Assembly: GCF_004136555.1 (NCBI RefSeq)
Contig: NZ_NOIT01000014.1
Span: 1-64,000 of the forward strand
From: Kocuria carniphila
GTDB lineage: Bacteria > Actinomycetota > Actinomycetes > Actinomycetales > Micrococcaceae
Length of the DNA stretch: 64,000 nt
Reading direction: 5' to 3'
This document shows positions 36,863 through 45,611 of the stretch, piece by piece (positions within the stretch are counted from its first letter, which is position 1; every line of letters starts with the position of its first letter). Made by a program: the position numbers and the translations under genes. A model generated the notes under the pieces. The model was not told the DNA's origin. It worked only from the letters and a program-made list of their open reading frames with translations, and searched no databases.

Positions 36863-38983
36863 CTACTGGTGCGTTGTGTCCGTGAAGAGACTGTTATTTA
36901 TCCACTGTTCAACTGAGTGGACCACCTCGGGCGGTGACGCCACCGCCACGTGACCCGCGTGCCTGGTCACGAGCGAACACAGTGCCTCGACCGTGGGGAA
37001 ATCCACCTCGGCGGCCACGTACTCGGGCAGCTGTTTGGGGCCCTTGGAGCTCCCCGGTCCGGCAGTCACGGTGATCGGTGGTTCGTCGCTGGCGGGTAGT
37101 TCCACCGTGGCGGCACGCTTGGCGTGGTAGTGCTCCACGATCCAACGGCCACGCCGGTCGGTCACGAGCACCGCCTGAACGGGTCGGCGTTTCTCCGGGT
37201 ACAAACTCGTGCGCATTTCGGAGTCCATGCGCGGATGCGCCTGGGCCTCTCCAATGTCTTCGCAACTGAGGATGCAGTCCGCTCGGAACGTCCTGGGCCC
37301 CTTGGCGTTGAGGCACCAACCGCGCACGTACTGGTGTCCGTCCGAGGACACTATGCGCACCGGGTCCACGAGACGTTCGGTGACCTCGTCCCGTGAGGCC
37401 ACCACGTAGCGGATCTTGATCCGCCGATTGTTCGCAATCGCCTCGCGCACCCGGCTGACCAGTTCGGTGTCCTCGGGGACCGGTTCGGCGGGTTGATCCG
37501 GTGCGGCCAGGGCATCCGCGAGTGGCAACGCGTCCGCGGCGGTCGCCACCTTGCGCATGGTCGAGCGCACGACGTCGCTGTTGCCGCCCGGTAGCGCCTG
37601 GAGCGTTTGCAGCCCCATCAGCAAGGCGCTGGCCTCGGGTACGGTCAGCCGCACGGGTTCCGAGAGTTCTTGGGCATTACCCAGGTAGATGTGGCCGTCG
37701 TCCCAGGACGCATCGATGAGCTGATCGGGCATGTGACCCGGTCGCCCGCACACGAACAGCGTCTGTAGATCCGCGATCAACTCCTGATCGGTGATTCCAA
37801 AGTGCCGAGCCGTTTCTTCCAGCTGAGCCCCCTGGTGGGAGTACACGTGGCGCACGATGTGCAAGAGCCGGGCGAGATGTTGTTCCGTACTGGCCTTCGC
37901 GGCGCCGCTGCGGCGCTGCTTGCCCCAGGCAACAGCCACGCCACCCACGCGTTCCTGGAATTTCCGAGCCTCGGACAGACGCCGTTCGACCGCCTTGGCC
38001 ACGGCACGCTGAGTTCCCAGGTCGGCCCCGGCTGCCGTGGCAACCCGAGCATCGGGACCCGCTGCACACACGTGCTCGGCGGCGCCCTCGGTGTCCGGGA
38101 CGGCCAGCAGCACGGCGTCGAAGCCTTCGGGCAGATGCGGATCCTCGTCCGCGATCGGCGCGGCGATCTGACGCAACAACTGCGCTGCACCCTGACGAAC
38201 GTAGACGGTTACCCGCACGCGCGTGGGCGGGTACACCATGCGCGCGAGCTGCCCACCCATGGAGAAATCTTCGGGAGGTTGGAAACTGTCCCGGGTGACA
38301 GCCACCTCGGAAATGATCCTGGACAGCCGGAAGGTGCGCTCGGCCTGCCGGTCCTCGTCCCAGCCGGCCAGGTACCACGCACCGAAGCGCGAACCCACGC
38401 CCCAGGGTTGAACCGTGCGACGGCTGTAGGTACCCGTGCGATCCACGTAGTCGAAGCGCACCGTGCGGTGGCTCAGCACCGCGGACAGCAACGGTTCGAA
38501 CGCTGGGTCCGCCACGGCCACGGTGGGCTGGACGTCACGGCCGGGTGCTGCCTCATGAGACAGCGCAGGTTCCAGCTTGTCGAGGGCGCGGCGCGCCAAA
38601 CGATCCTGAGCGGCGTCGTTCCAGGCGTCCGCGGCAACCGCGAGGACGGCCGATTCCTCCGCACTGAACTGGACCTGGGGCAATTGGTACGAGCCGCGGG
38701 ACACGCGATAACGCGGAGCCAGCTGGGCGTCGGAGGCCCACGGATCGTCGTCGGGGATTTCCTCGACCGGATAGCCGAGGGACCTCAAATGCGATTTGTC
38801 GCGCTCGAACATCCGCTCGAACGCGTCGTGGCTGCCGGCCTTGTGGTACCCGGGAACGATCTCCCGCAGCTGATCACGCGTGTAACCGCTCTCGCGATCC
38901 AGCAGCGCAATGAGCAGGTTGAGGAGCCGCTCCGCCGACGCTGCGGTGGAGCGGCCCGATACCGAACCTGAAGATGGGGGCAT
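36863..38983 (-). CDS. pafBC: PafBC fusion, WYL-domain DNA-damage regulator
   Basis: PafB and PafC form a LexA-independent transcriptional activator of DNA-damage genes in actinobacteria. Here they are fused into one 706-residue protein. The PafB half has a winged helix (residues about 17-65, RLLNLLIALLDRESGYTRDQLR) and a WYL domain (AWYLAGWDEDR). The PafC half has its own helix-turn-helix (RLLHIVRHVYSH, near 370) and a second WYL-type domain (YVRGWCLNAKGPRTFRAD), then a WCX-like end. Its ATG follows the FKBP stop codon directly (TAAATG), and it remains in the Pup locus. Confidence 0.92.
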   Translation of the reverse strand: MPPSSGSVSGRSTAASAERLLNLLIALLDRESGYTRDQLREIVPGYHKAGSHDAFERMFERDKSHLRSLGYPVEEIPDDDPWASDAQLAPRYRVSRGSYQLPQVQFSAEESAVLAVAADAWNDAAQDRLARRALDKLEPALSHEAAPGRDVQPTVAVADPAFEPLLSAVLSHRTVRFDYVDRTGTYSRRTVQPWGVGSRFGAWYLAGWDEDRQAERTFRLSRIISEVAVTRDSFQPPEDFSMGGQLARMVYPPTRVRVTVYVRQGAAQLLRQIAAPIADEDPHLPEGFDAVLLAVPDTEGAAEHVCAAGPDARVATAAGADLGTQRAVAKAVERRLSEARKFQERVGGVAVAWGKQRRSGAAKASTEQHLARLLHIVRHVYSHQGAQLEETARHFGITDQELIADLQTLFVCGRPGHMPDQLIDASWDDGHIYLGNAQELSEPVRLTVPEASALLMGLQTLQALPGGNSDVVRSTMRKVATAADALPLADALAAPDQPAEPVPEDTELVSRVREAIANNRRIKIRYVVASRDEVTERLVDPVRIVSSDGHQYVRGWCLNAKGPRTFRADCILSCEDIGEAQAHPRMDSEMRTSLYPEKRRPVQAVLVTDRRGRWIVEHYHAKRAATVELPASDEPPITVTAGPGSSKGPKQLPEYVAAEVDFPTVEALCSLVTRHAGHVAVASPPEVVHSVEQWINNSLFTDTTHQ

Positions 38984-39385
38984 TTAGCGGACGTCGAGCA
39001 GATCGACCACGAAGATGAGTGCTTCGTCAGGGCCGATGGCGCCAGGAGCGCCGCGCTTGCCGTAGGCCATCTCTGAAGGGATCTCCAGACGACGGCGACC
39101 GCCCACCTTCATGCCCAGCAGACCCTGGTCCCAACCCTGGATGACCTGGCCGATGCCCACGGTGAAGTCCAGGGGCTGGTTGCGGTTCCAGGAGGCGTCG
39201 AATTCTTCGCCACCCGAGTAGGTCACGCCCACGTAGTGGCAGGAAATGCTGTCGCCGGCCTTGGCCTCGCGGCCGGTGCCCGGGATCACGTCAGTGATAC
39301 GCAGTTCGGTGGGAACCGGATCCTGCGGGAAATCGATCTCCGGCTTGGAACGATCCAGGTTGCGCTGTCCAAATGACACGGTCAT
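38984..39385 (-). CDS. FKBP-type peptidyl-prolyl cis-trans isomerase
   Basis: A 133-residue cytosolic FKBP. Active-site pieces are GDSISCHYVGVTYSGGEEFDASW, the ring-forming GQVIQGWDQGLLGMKVGGRRRLEIP (positions about 77-101), and the closing FVVDLLDV. It has no signal peptide. It catalyses proline isomerisation during folding. It lies between the lipoprotein FKBP gene and pafBC and is probably translated with pafBC, since the stop and start codons touch. Confidence 0.93.
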   Translation of the reverse strand: MTVSFGQRNLDRSKPEIDFPQDPVPTELRITDVIPGTGREAKAGDSISCHYVGVTYSGGEEFDASWNRNQPLDFTVGIGQVIQGWDQGLLGMKVGGRRRLEIPSEMAYGKRGAPGAIGPDEALIFVVDLLDVR

Positions 39386-39435
39386 GGCCTTTCGTAGAAA
39401 CCGTCCCCACTGGGGGACCTGTCCGATCGACTAGT

Positions 39436-40461
39436 TTACTTCTCCGACTCGGACGGCGCTGGCTTGGGCGCCTCGGATCCGCCGGCTTCCTCCGAGGGCT
39501 GAGGCGCAGCACTCTCCGACGGAGCTGCGGACTCACTGGGTGCGGGTTCGGGAGTGGGGACGGCACCGAGGATGTCCACCACGAACACGAGCGAACCGGA
39601 CGGGTACTGCGAGTCCTTGCCGAGCTGCTTCTCGGTGCCGTAGGCCTGATCGGTCGGCACGGCGAGCAGCACGCGCGAGCCCACCTTCTGACCCTTAAGG
39701 CCTTCCTTCCACCCCTCGATCACGTTGTCGAGCGGGAAGGATGCGGGAGCGTTCTTGTCGTAGGAGGAATCGAAGACCTCCCCGTCTTCCCAGCGCACGC
39801 CCACGTAATTGGCGACCACGGTGTCCGTGTCCGAGACTTCTTCACCATCACCCTCGATGAGGACTTCGGTCTGGAGGTCCTTGGGTTCCTTACCCGAAGG
39901 CTTCTCAATGGTGGGTTTGCCCTGATCGTCCTGAGTGACGTTGGGCATCTTGTCCGAAGTGTCCTTCATGTCCTCGTTGAGAGGGGCCAGAATCTTCTTG
40001 GCCACCTGGTACACCTCGACCGACGTGGATTCGTCCCCCGCCGCGCCGCTGGTGTCCGGGGAGCTGTAGGCGATGATCGCGCCTTCCTGGGCGTCGATCA
40101 GGGCGTCGTGCATCTCCGGGATGGCTTCCTTGAGCTGGTCGTCCAGCTTGAGTACCTGACCGGCACCCTGGCTGTACGTATCGCCCAGCGATGAACCATC
40201 GGAACCCTTGAACAGCGCGGCCTGCAGGAGGATGTTGTCGCCCTCGTTGAGGTCTTCGCCGTCGCCTTCGCGCAGCACCTTGGTCTCCGCCTCGCTCACC
40301 TGGAGTGGAGTTTCGAACGAGACCGACGGCGCGGTGCCCTCGGACGGGTCCTTGGCCAATTCCACCGAATCCATTTCGGCTCCGCCGCACGCGGTCAACA
40401 TCAGGGACAAGGCCAGGGCGGTGCCCGCGGCCGGAACAATCTTTCGCAAAGGAGGATTCAC
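39436..40461 (-). CDS. lipoprotein FKBP-type peptidyl-prolyl isomerase
   Basis: A 341-residue exported lipoprotein. The signal peptide ends in the lipobox LTAC (Cys25), so it should be anchored outside the membrane. Two FKBP-like regions follow: a degenerate one (DLNEGDNILLQAALFKGSDG, near 75-170) and a canonical C-terminal domain (VVANYVGVRWEDGEVFDSSY, VIEGWKEGLKGQKVGSRVLLAVP, near 210-300). A Pro/Ser/Glu-rich tail completes it. The start is a GTG at 40461. It is next to the cytosolic FKBP gene, downstream of pafA. Confidence 0.9.
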   Translation of the reverse strand: MNPPLRKIVPAAGTALALSLMLTACGGAEMDSVELAKDPSEGTAPSVSFETPLQVSEAETKVLREGDGEDLNEGDNILLQAALFKGSDGSSLGDTYSQGAGQVLKLDDQLKEAIPEMHDALIDAQEGAIIAYSSPDTSGAAGDESTSVEVYQVAKKILAPLNEDMKDTSDKMPNVTQDDQGKPTIEKPSGKEPKDLQTEVLIEGDGEEVSDTDTVVANYVGVRWEDGEVFDSSYDKNAPASFPLDNVIEGWKEGLKGQKVGSRVLLAVPTDQAYGTEKQLGKDSQYPSGSLVFVVDILGAVPTPEPAPSESAAPSESAAPQPSEEAGGSEAPKPAPSESEK

Positions 40462-40570
40462 CTTTCAACACGAATGGGCACTGAGGGAAGTCGCCCACCA
40501 ATGTATGGGACACGGTTGAGCATCAGCTGATACTTCTCGTGCCACGCCCGTGGGGGTTCCCCGTGAACTT

Positions 40571-41989
40571 TCAGCGGCCGGACATGGCCTGGACCTCGGC
40601 AATGAGCTCGTCCGCGTCCGGTTGGGACGTGGCGAACGGGTCCTTGCACATCACGGTGCGCTGGTTCTGGGAACCGTTGAGTTTGAGGTGCACCCAGTCC
40701 ACCGTGTAGTTCTCCCCCGCGTCCAGGACGGCCTGGATGAACTTGCCGCGCAGGCTCGCCCGCGTGGCCGGAGGCTGCGTGACGGCGGCACGAGCGGCGT
40801 CGTCGGAAATGAAGGACGCCACCGCGCCCCGCCGACTGAGCATGCGGAACAGCCCGTGCGTGGGTGAGGTGTCGTGGTAGGCGAAATCCAACTGCAGCAA
40901 CCGCGGGTTGGCGTAATCCATGCCGTGGGCGGCGGCGTAGGAGTCCAGTAGCTTCTTCTTGATGGCCCAGTCGAGCTCGGTGTCCACCAGGTCGAAGCGC
41001 TGCTCGGCGACCGCGCGCAGACCGCGTTCCCACAGTTCCAGTACCCAGTCCACGCGGTCGTGGTGCGCACCGTGGCGATCCACGAAGTGTGTGACGGCCT
41101 GAAGGTACTCGTGCTGCAGGTCCACGGCGGACATCTTTTCGCCCGAGGCCAGCTCCACCAGCGCCCGGCCGGTAAGGTCGTGGGAAATGATGCGCAGCGC
41201 GGCCGCGGGATCCGCGAGCATGCGGTCCGGCAGGATCTTGCCCGCCTCGATCATCCTCAGCATGAGATCCGTGGTGCCCATCTTCAGCGCCGTGGTGGTC
41301 TGGGACATGGATGAGTCGCCGTTGATGACGTGCAACCGGCGGAAGTGCTCGGCATCAGCGTGGGGCTCGTCGCGCGTGTTGATCATGGGCCGCGAGCGCG
41401 TGGTGGCCGAGGAGGAACCTTCCCAAATGTGGTCCGCGCGCTGCGAGAAGGAATAGCTGGGGCCGTGGCTGCCGTCGCCCAGGGTGAGGCCGCCGAATTC
41501 TGCGGGACCGTTGGGGTGCACCCGACCGGCGCCGACCAGGATCTGGCGGGTGACCAGGAACGGGATCAGCACCTGCACCAGGCGCGCGTATTCGGTGCGG
41601 CGGGAGATCATGTAGTTCTCGTGGGAGCCGTAGGAGTTCCCGGCGGAGTCCACGTTGTTCTTGAACAAGTGCACCGTGCCGCCGGTTCCGACCTGGTCCA
41701 GTTCTTGTTGGAGCTGCTGTCGCAGATCGTCCACGATCAGCTCACCGGCTACGTCCTGCGCCACGACATCCTCGAGTGAGGCGGTCTCCGCGCTGGCGTA
41801 TTCGGGGTGCGAACCCACGTCGAGGTAGAGCCGGCCGCCGTTGGGGAGGAACACGTTGGATGCTCTCCCCCACGCGAGCACGGGCGCGAACAGGCGCCGC
41901 GCCGTCTCGTCGGCACCCAGGCTGTGTCCCTGGGACACGCTGTGGGTAATGCCGAACTCGGTTTCGATGCCGTAGATTCTGCGGTCCAC
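40571..41989 (-). CDS. pafA: Pup-protein ligase PafA
   Basis: PafA uses ATP to attach the C-terminal glutamate of Pup to lysines of target proteins. The 472-residue protein has IYGIETEFGI with the metal-binding glutamates near residue 8, the base-carrying YLDVGSHPEYAS (near 55-66), NVDSAGNSYGSHENYM, INTRDEPHADAEHFRRLHV and a small C-terminal domain that binds Pup. It lacks the long loop that marks Dop. It starts at a GTG only four bases after the pup stop codon, where prcB and prcA would normally lie. Confidence 0.97.
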   Translation of the reverse strand: MDRRIYGIETEFGITHSVSQGHSLGADETARRLFAPVLAWGRASNVFLPNGGRLYLDVGSHPEYASAETASLEDVVAQDVAGELIVDDLRQQLQQELDQVGTGGTVHLFKNNVDSAGNSYGSHENYMISRRTEYARLVQVLIPFLVTRQILVGAGRVHPNGPAEFGGLTLGDGSHGPSYSFSQRADHIWEGSSSATTRSRPMINTRDEPHADAEHFRRLHVINGDSSMSQTTTALKMGTTDLMLRMIEAGKILPDRMLADPAAALRIISHDLTGRALVELASGEKMSAVDLQHEYLQAVTHFVDRHGAHHDRVDWVLELWERGLRAVAEQRFDLVDTELDWAIKKKLLDSYAAAHGMDYANPRLLQLDFAYHDTSPTHGLFRMLSRRGAVASFISDDAARAAVTQPPATRASLRGKFIQAVLDAGENYTVDWVHLKLNGSQNQRTVMCKDPFATSQPDADELIAEVQAMSGR

Positions 41990-41993
41990 GAGG

Positions 41994-42203
41994 TTACTGG
42001 CCGCCCTTCTGGACGAAGCCCTTCACGAAGGCCTCAGCGTTGGTTTCAAGTACGCCGTCGATCTCGGCGAGCAGGTCATCGGTGCCCTGGGTGTCGCGCT
42101 GGGCCTGACCCGCGCCCTGCGACGGCGCCGGGGTGCCGTTGTCGGGCAGGTCGGTTTCTTCCTCGCGACGCGAGCCCTGGCCGAAAATGCGTTCCTGTGC
42201 CAT
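41994..42203 (-). CDS. pup: prokaryotic ubiquitin-like protein Pup
   Basis: Pup is the small disordered tag coupled to lysines. The 69-residue product has an acidic middle, the conserved DDLLAEIDGVLETNAEAFVK helix that binds the ATPase coiled coil (residues about 42-62), and ends KGGQ. The terminal Gln means Dop must deamidate it to Glu before PafA can use it; dop is the next gene upstream. It has an AGGAGAG ribosome site and sits between dop and pafA in one operon. Confidence 0.97.
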   Translation of the reverse strand: MAQERIFGQGSRREEETDLPDNGTPAPSQGAGQAQRDTQGTDDLLAEIDGVLETNAEAFVKGFVQKGGQ

Positions 42204-42243
42204 GTGTCTCTCCTGACCTCTCAGTGGTTCAAGTCTCGGGTAC

Positions 42244-43917
42244 TCAGTTCAGGCCGGTTCCGGTGACCGTGCCGGGGCGCTGTTCCGCTACCCGGTGTAC
42301 CCACTGTTCAACGTCCGGGGCGTCGAACCATTCCCGCGTTGTCTCGCGGTTGAGATCCAGCGGTTCCGGCATGCCGATGCGCGCGCCCCTTCGGATCCCG
42401 GGGAATTCCACGTTCACGCTGTCCCAGCCCACGCTCACCATCGCGGACGGGTAGCGGCGCACGGCGGTGCCGCGGAACCACGCACGGGTGTCCTCGGGGG
42501 GCTGGTCCGCAGCGCGTTCGATGGTTTCGGAGTCGACCAGCGTGCGGATCCGCCCGGCCGAGGCCAACCGGTGGTAGAGCCCCTTTTCGGGGCGAATGTC
42601 CGCGTACTGCAGGTCGATCGCGATCAGTCGGGGGTCGTTCCACGCCATGCCATCTCGCTGCCGGTACGCGTTGAGCAGGGCGTACTTGGCAGCCCAGTCG
42701 AGTCGGTCGGCCAAGCGGGAGGGGTCGTCCGCCAGGTCGGTCAGGACTTCGTCCCAGAGGTCCAGTACCTGTCGGGTGTCCTGGTCCAGCCCGTCCGGCG
42801 CCAGTTCGCGTTCCAGCTCCAGCGCGGCGCGGTAATACTCGCGCTGGATGTCGACGGCGCTCAGCTCGCGTCCGTCGCGCAAGGGCACGGTCGCGGTCAC
42901 GGACGGGTCGTGGCTGACCGTCTGCAGGGCGGCCACGGGATCGGCAAGGTCCAGGGCCGGCACCCGGTCATGTTCGATCAGGTTGAGTACGAGCGAGGTG
43001 GTGCCGAACTTCAACACCGTGGCGGTGTGGGACAGGTTGGCGTCACCGATGATCACGTGCAGCCGGCGGTATTTGGTGTCGTCCGCGTGCGGTTCGTCGC
43101 GCGTGTTGACGATGGGGCGGTGGATGGTGGTTTCCAGGCCCACGGTGCGCTCGAAGAAGTCCGCGCGCTGGCTCAGTTGGAAGCCCGGTTCGGAACCGTC
43201 CACTCCCAGGCCCACGCGGCCGGCACCGCACATGATCTGGCGGGTAGCGAAGAACGGCAGCAGTGCTGAGGTGATCCGATCGAACGGCACCGCGCGGTCC
43301 AACATGTAGTTCTCGTGGGCACCGTAAGACACTGATTTGTTATCCGTGTTGTTCTTGTACAGGTTCACGGCCGGAGTCCCGGTCTTCTCCGCGCCCCGCG
43401 CCAGTTCCGCAACGGCGCGCGCGGCCACCACGTCCCCCGCGGCATCCCAGGTCAGGGCGTCCAGCGGGGTGGTGACCTCCGGGGAGGAATATTCCGGGTG
43501 CGAGTGGTCCACGTACACGCGCGCCCCGTTGGGGATCACGGTGTTCATGATGACCTTTCGCCAGTCCATGTCCTCCGTGTACATCGCGGACTCGGTGATG
43601 GCTTCCGCCGCGATTTCTTCGGCGGTGAGCACCGGGGCCTGATCGGTCAACTGCGAGGGGTGGGCCTGTTCTCGGCTCATCGTGTACCCGCGAGCATCGG
43701 ACAGTGGGGCCTCGGAACCGTAGTCCCAGCCGGTGCCCACGCTCGTTTGCCCGTCCGAACCGTTCCTTCCAGAAGATTCCCGGGACAGTTCCCGCGCTAC
43801 CCGCAGCGCATAACTGGTCACCACCCGGGTGGAGAGCACGGTGGCATTCGCGTGGGGCTCCCCCACGGCCAACACCCCGAATTCGGTCTCACTGCCCATG
43901 ACCCTGCGAACGCTCAT
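42244..43917 (-). CDS. dop: Pup deamidase/depupylase Dop
   Basis: Dop deamidates the C-terminal Gln of Pup and also removes Pup from substrates. The 557-residue protein begins MSVRRVMGSETEFGVL and has the characteristic Dop loop and insertion (residues about 45-110) absent from PafA, then ARVYVDHSHPEYSSPEVTTP with the nucleophilic Asp, NNTDNKSVSYGAHENYM, and INTRDEPHADDTKYRRLHV. Its ATG overlaps the arc stop codon (ATGA). Key motifs appear intact. Confidence 0.96.
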   Translation of the reverse strand: MSVRRVMGSETEFGVLAVGEPHANATVLSTRVVTSYALRVARELSRESSGRNGSDGQTSVGTGWDYGSEAPLSDARGYTMSREQAHPSQLTDQAPVLTAEEIAAEAITESAMYTEDMDWRKVIMNTVIPNGARVYVDHSHPEYSSPEVTTPLDALTWDAAGDVVAARAVAELARGAEKTGTPAVNLYKNNTDNKSVSYGAHENYMLDRAVPFDRITSALLPFFATRQIMCGAGRVGLGVDGSEPGFQLSQRADFFERTVGLETTIHRPIVNTRDEPHADDTKYRRLHVIIGDANLSHTATVLKFGTTSLVLNLIEHDRVPALDLADPVAALQTVSHDPSVTATVPLRDGRELSAVDIQREYYRAALELERELAPDGLDQDTRQVLDLWDEVLTDLADDPSRLADRLDWAAKYALLNAYRQRDGMAWNDPRLIAIDLQYADIRPEKGLYHRLASAGRIRTLVDSETIERAADQPPEDTRAWFRGTAVRRYPSAMVSVGWDSVNVEFPGIRRGARIGMPEPLDLNRETTREWFDAPDVEQWVHRVAEQRPGTVTGTGLN

Positions 43918-45611
43918 GACCGCTCTCTTTCGGGGAGTGATCCGGTACCGCGGTGCATCGCCATCCGGACGTCCTGGATCGTGTTGGCCCGGCGACCGGT
44001 CAGGCGCGCCCAGTCCTCGGGGTCCGCGGTGTTGGGCAGGTCCTGCTGTTCGTAGAATTCTTCGTCCACGGCATCCACCAGGTGTTCGCGGGTCAGCCCG
44101 CGTTCGCCCGTGGTGAGCAGGGTCTTGATGGCCTGCTTCTTGGCGCGGTCCACCACGTTGCGGATCACCGCGCCCGAGGCGTAGTCGGCGAAATACAGGG
44201 TTTCCTGGCCGCCGTCGCGGTAGCTGATGGTCAGGAATTCCGTGGCGGGGGTGCGGTCGTACAGGTGCGCGATCGCGGCGTCGATCAGCTGATCGGCGGC
44301 GGCCTCCCGGGAACCCGCCGCGGCGACGTCGGCCTCGCGCAACGGCAAGTCCGGGGTGATGTAGAGCTTGAAGATTTCGCGAGCGCCGTCGCGATCCGGG
44401 CGGTCGATGCGGATCTTGACGTCCAGGCGGCCGGGGCGCAGCACGGCGGGGTCGATCATGTCCTCGCGGTTGGTCGCGCCGATCACGATCACGTTGTCGA
44501 GTTTCTCGACGCCGTCGATCTCGGTGAGCAGCTGCGGCACGATGGTGGTTTCCACGTCCGAGGACAGGCCCGAACCGCGCACGCGGAACAGCGAGTCCAT
44601 TTCGTCGAAGAACACGACCACGGGCACGCCGCGGGCGGCTTGTTCGCGGGCGTTGGCGAAGATCGAGCGGATCTGGCGCTCGGTCTCACCCACGTACTTG
44701 TCGAGCAGCTCGGGGCCCTTGATGTTCAAGAAGTAACCGAGGGCGCGTTCGCGTCCGGCCTTGGCGGCGCTGCGTTCGGCCAGCGAGCGCGCGACGGCCT
44801 TGGCGATCAGCGTCTTGCCGTTGCCGGGAGGCCCGTAGAGCAGGATGCCCTTGGGCGGGCGCAGTCCGTGTTCGCGGTACATGTCCGGGTGCACGTAGGG
44901 CAGTTCCACGGCGTCGCGGATGGCTTCGATCTGGGCGCCCAGGCCACCGATGTCCGCGTAGCTGACCTCCGGTACCTCCTCCAGGACCAGCTGTTCCACG
45001 TCCGTGCGTTCCACGTGCTCCAGGGCGAAGCCGGTGCGGTGGTCCACGGTCACGGCGTCACCGGGTTTGGGGCGATTACGGCGCAGGGCCCCGGAGAGCA
45101 GCATGACGCGTTCCTCATCGGAGCGGCCCACGGTCAGTACGCGGTCGTGGTCGATGATTTCCTTGATGGTGGCCACTTCGCCCACGCGGTCGTAGTCGAG
45201 GACCGCTGCGACCACGTAGTTCTCGTTGAGGAGCACCCCGATCCCTGGTTCGCAAGAGCTCAACGACACGAGCGGGCTCACGGCCACGCGCATTTTTCGC
45301 CCGGACACCAGCACGTCCAGGCTGGCCACGGTGATCACCGGGCCGTCTCCCGTGGCCGTACCCACGGGTTGGTGGCCGGGATTAACTTGCTGCACCACAC
45401 CGAAACTCATGGGCGGAACAGCCTCAGCGGCGAGCGTCTGCTTGAGCTTGACGATCTCCTGCCGGGAGGCGTCCAGCAGGCGCACGAGTTTCTGGTTCTG
45501 CGAACCCACGCTCGCGAGTTGCTTGTCCAGGTTGCGCTTCTGGTCGCGCAGCATGTTGATCTGCCGCTGCGAATTGTCGGTGGCGCGGTTCTCGGGGGTG
45601 GAATCACTCAT
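43914..45611 (-). CDS. arc: proteasome-type AAA+ ATPase Arc/Mpa
   Basis: A 565-residue ring ATPase. The N-terminal coiled coil that binds Pup is at about 12-60 (INMLRDQKRNLDKQLASVGS), followed by two OB folds, Walker A YGPPGNGKT near residue 285, Walker B VVFFDEMDSLF, and the RPGRLDVKIRIDRPD region. The start is the ATG at 45611 (MSDSTPENRA), overlapping the trmI stop by eight bases. The C-terminus ends SLPERERS and lacks the GQYL-type tail with which Mpa docks on the 20S core. With prcBA absent, it may instead unfold pupylated proteins for another fate. Confidence 0.95.
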   Translation of the reverse strand: MSDSTPENRATDNSQRQINMLRDQKRNLDKQLASVGSQNQKLVRLLDASRQEIVKLKQTLAAEAVPPMSFGVVQQVNPGHQPVGTATGDGPVITVASLDVLVSGRKMRVAVSPLVSLSSCEPGIGVLLNENYVVAAVLDYDRVGEVATIKEIIDHDRVLTVGRSDEERVMLLSGALRRNRPKPGDAVTVDHRTGFALEHVERTDVEQLVLEEVPEVSYADIGGLGAQIEAIRDAVELPYVHPDMYREHGLRPPKGILLYGPPGNGKTLIAKAVARSLAERSAAKAGRERALGYFLNIKGPELLDKYVGETERQIRSIFANAREQAARGVPVVVFFDEMDSLFRVRGSGLSSDVETTIVPQLLTEIDGVEKLDNVIVIGATNREDMIDPAVLRPGRLDVKIRIDRPDRDGAREIFKLYITPDLPLREADVAAAGSREAAADQLIDAAIAHLYDRTPATEFLTISYRDGGQETLYFADYASGAVIRNVVDRAKKQAIKTLLTTGERGLTREHLVDAVDEEFYEQQDLPNTADPEDWARLTGRRANTIQDVRMAMHRGTGSLPERERS

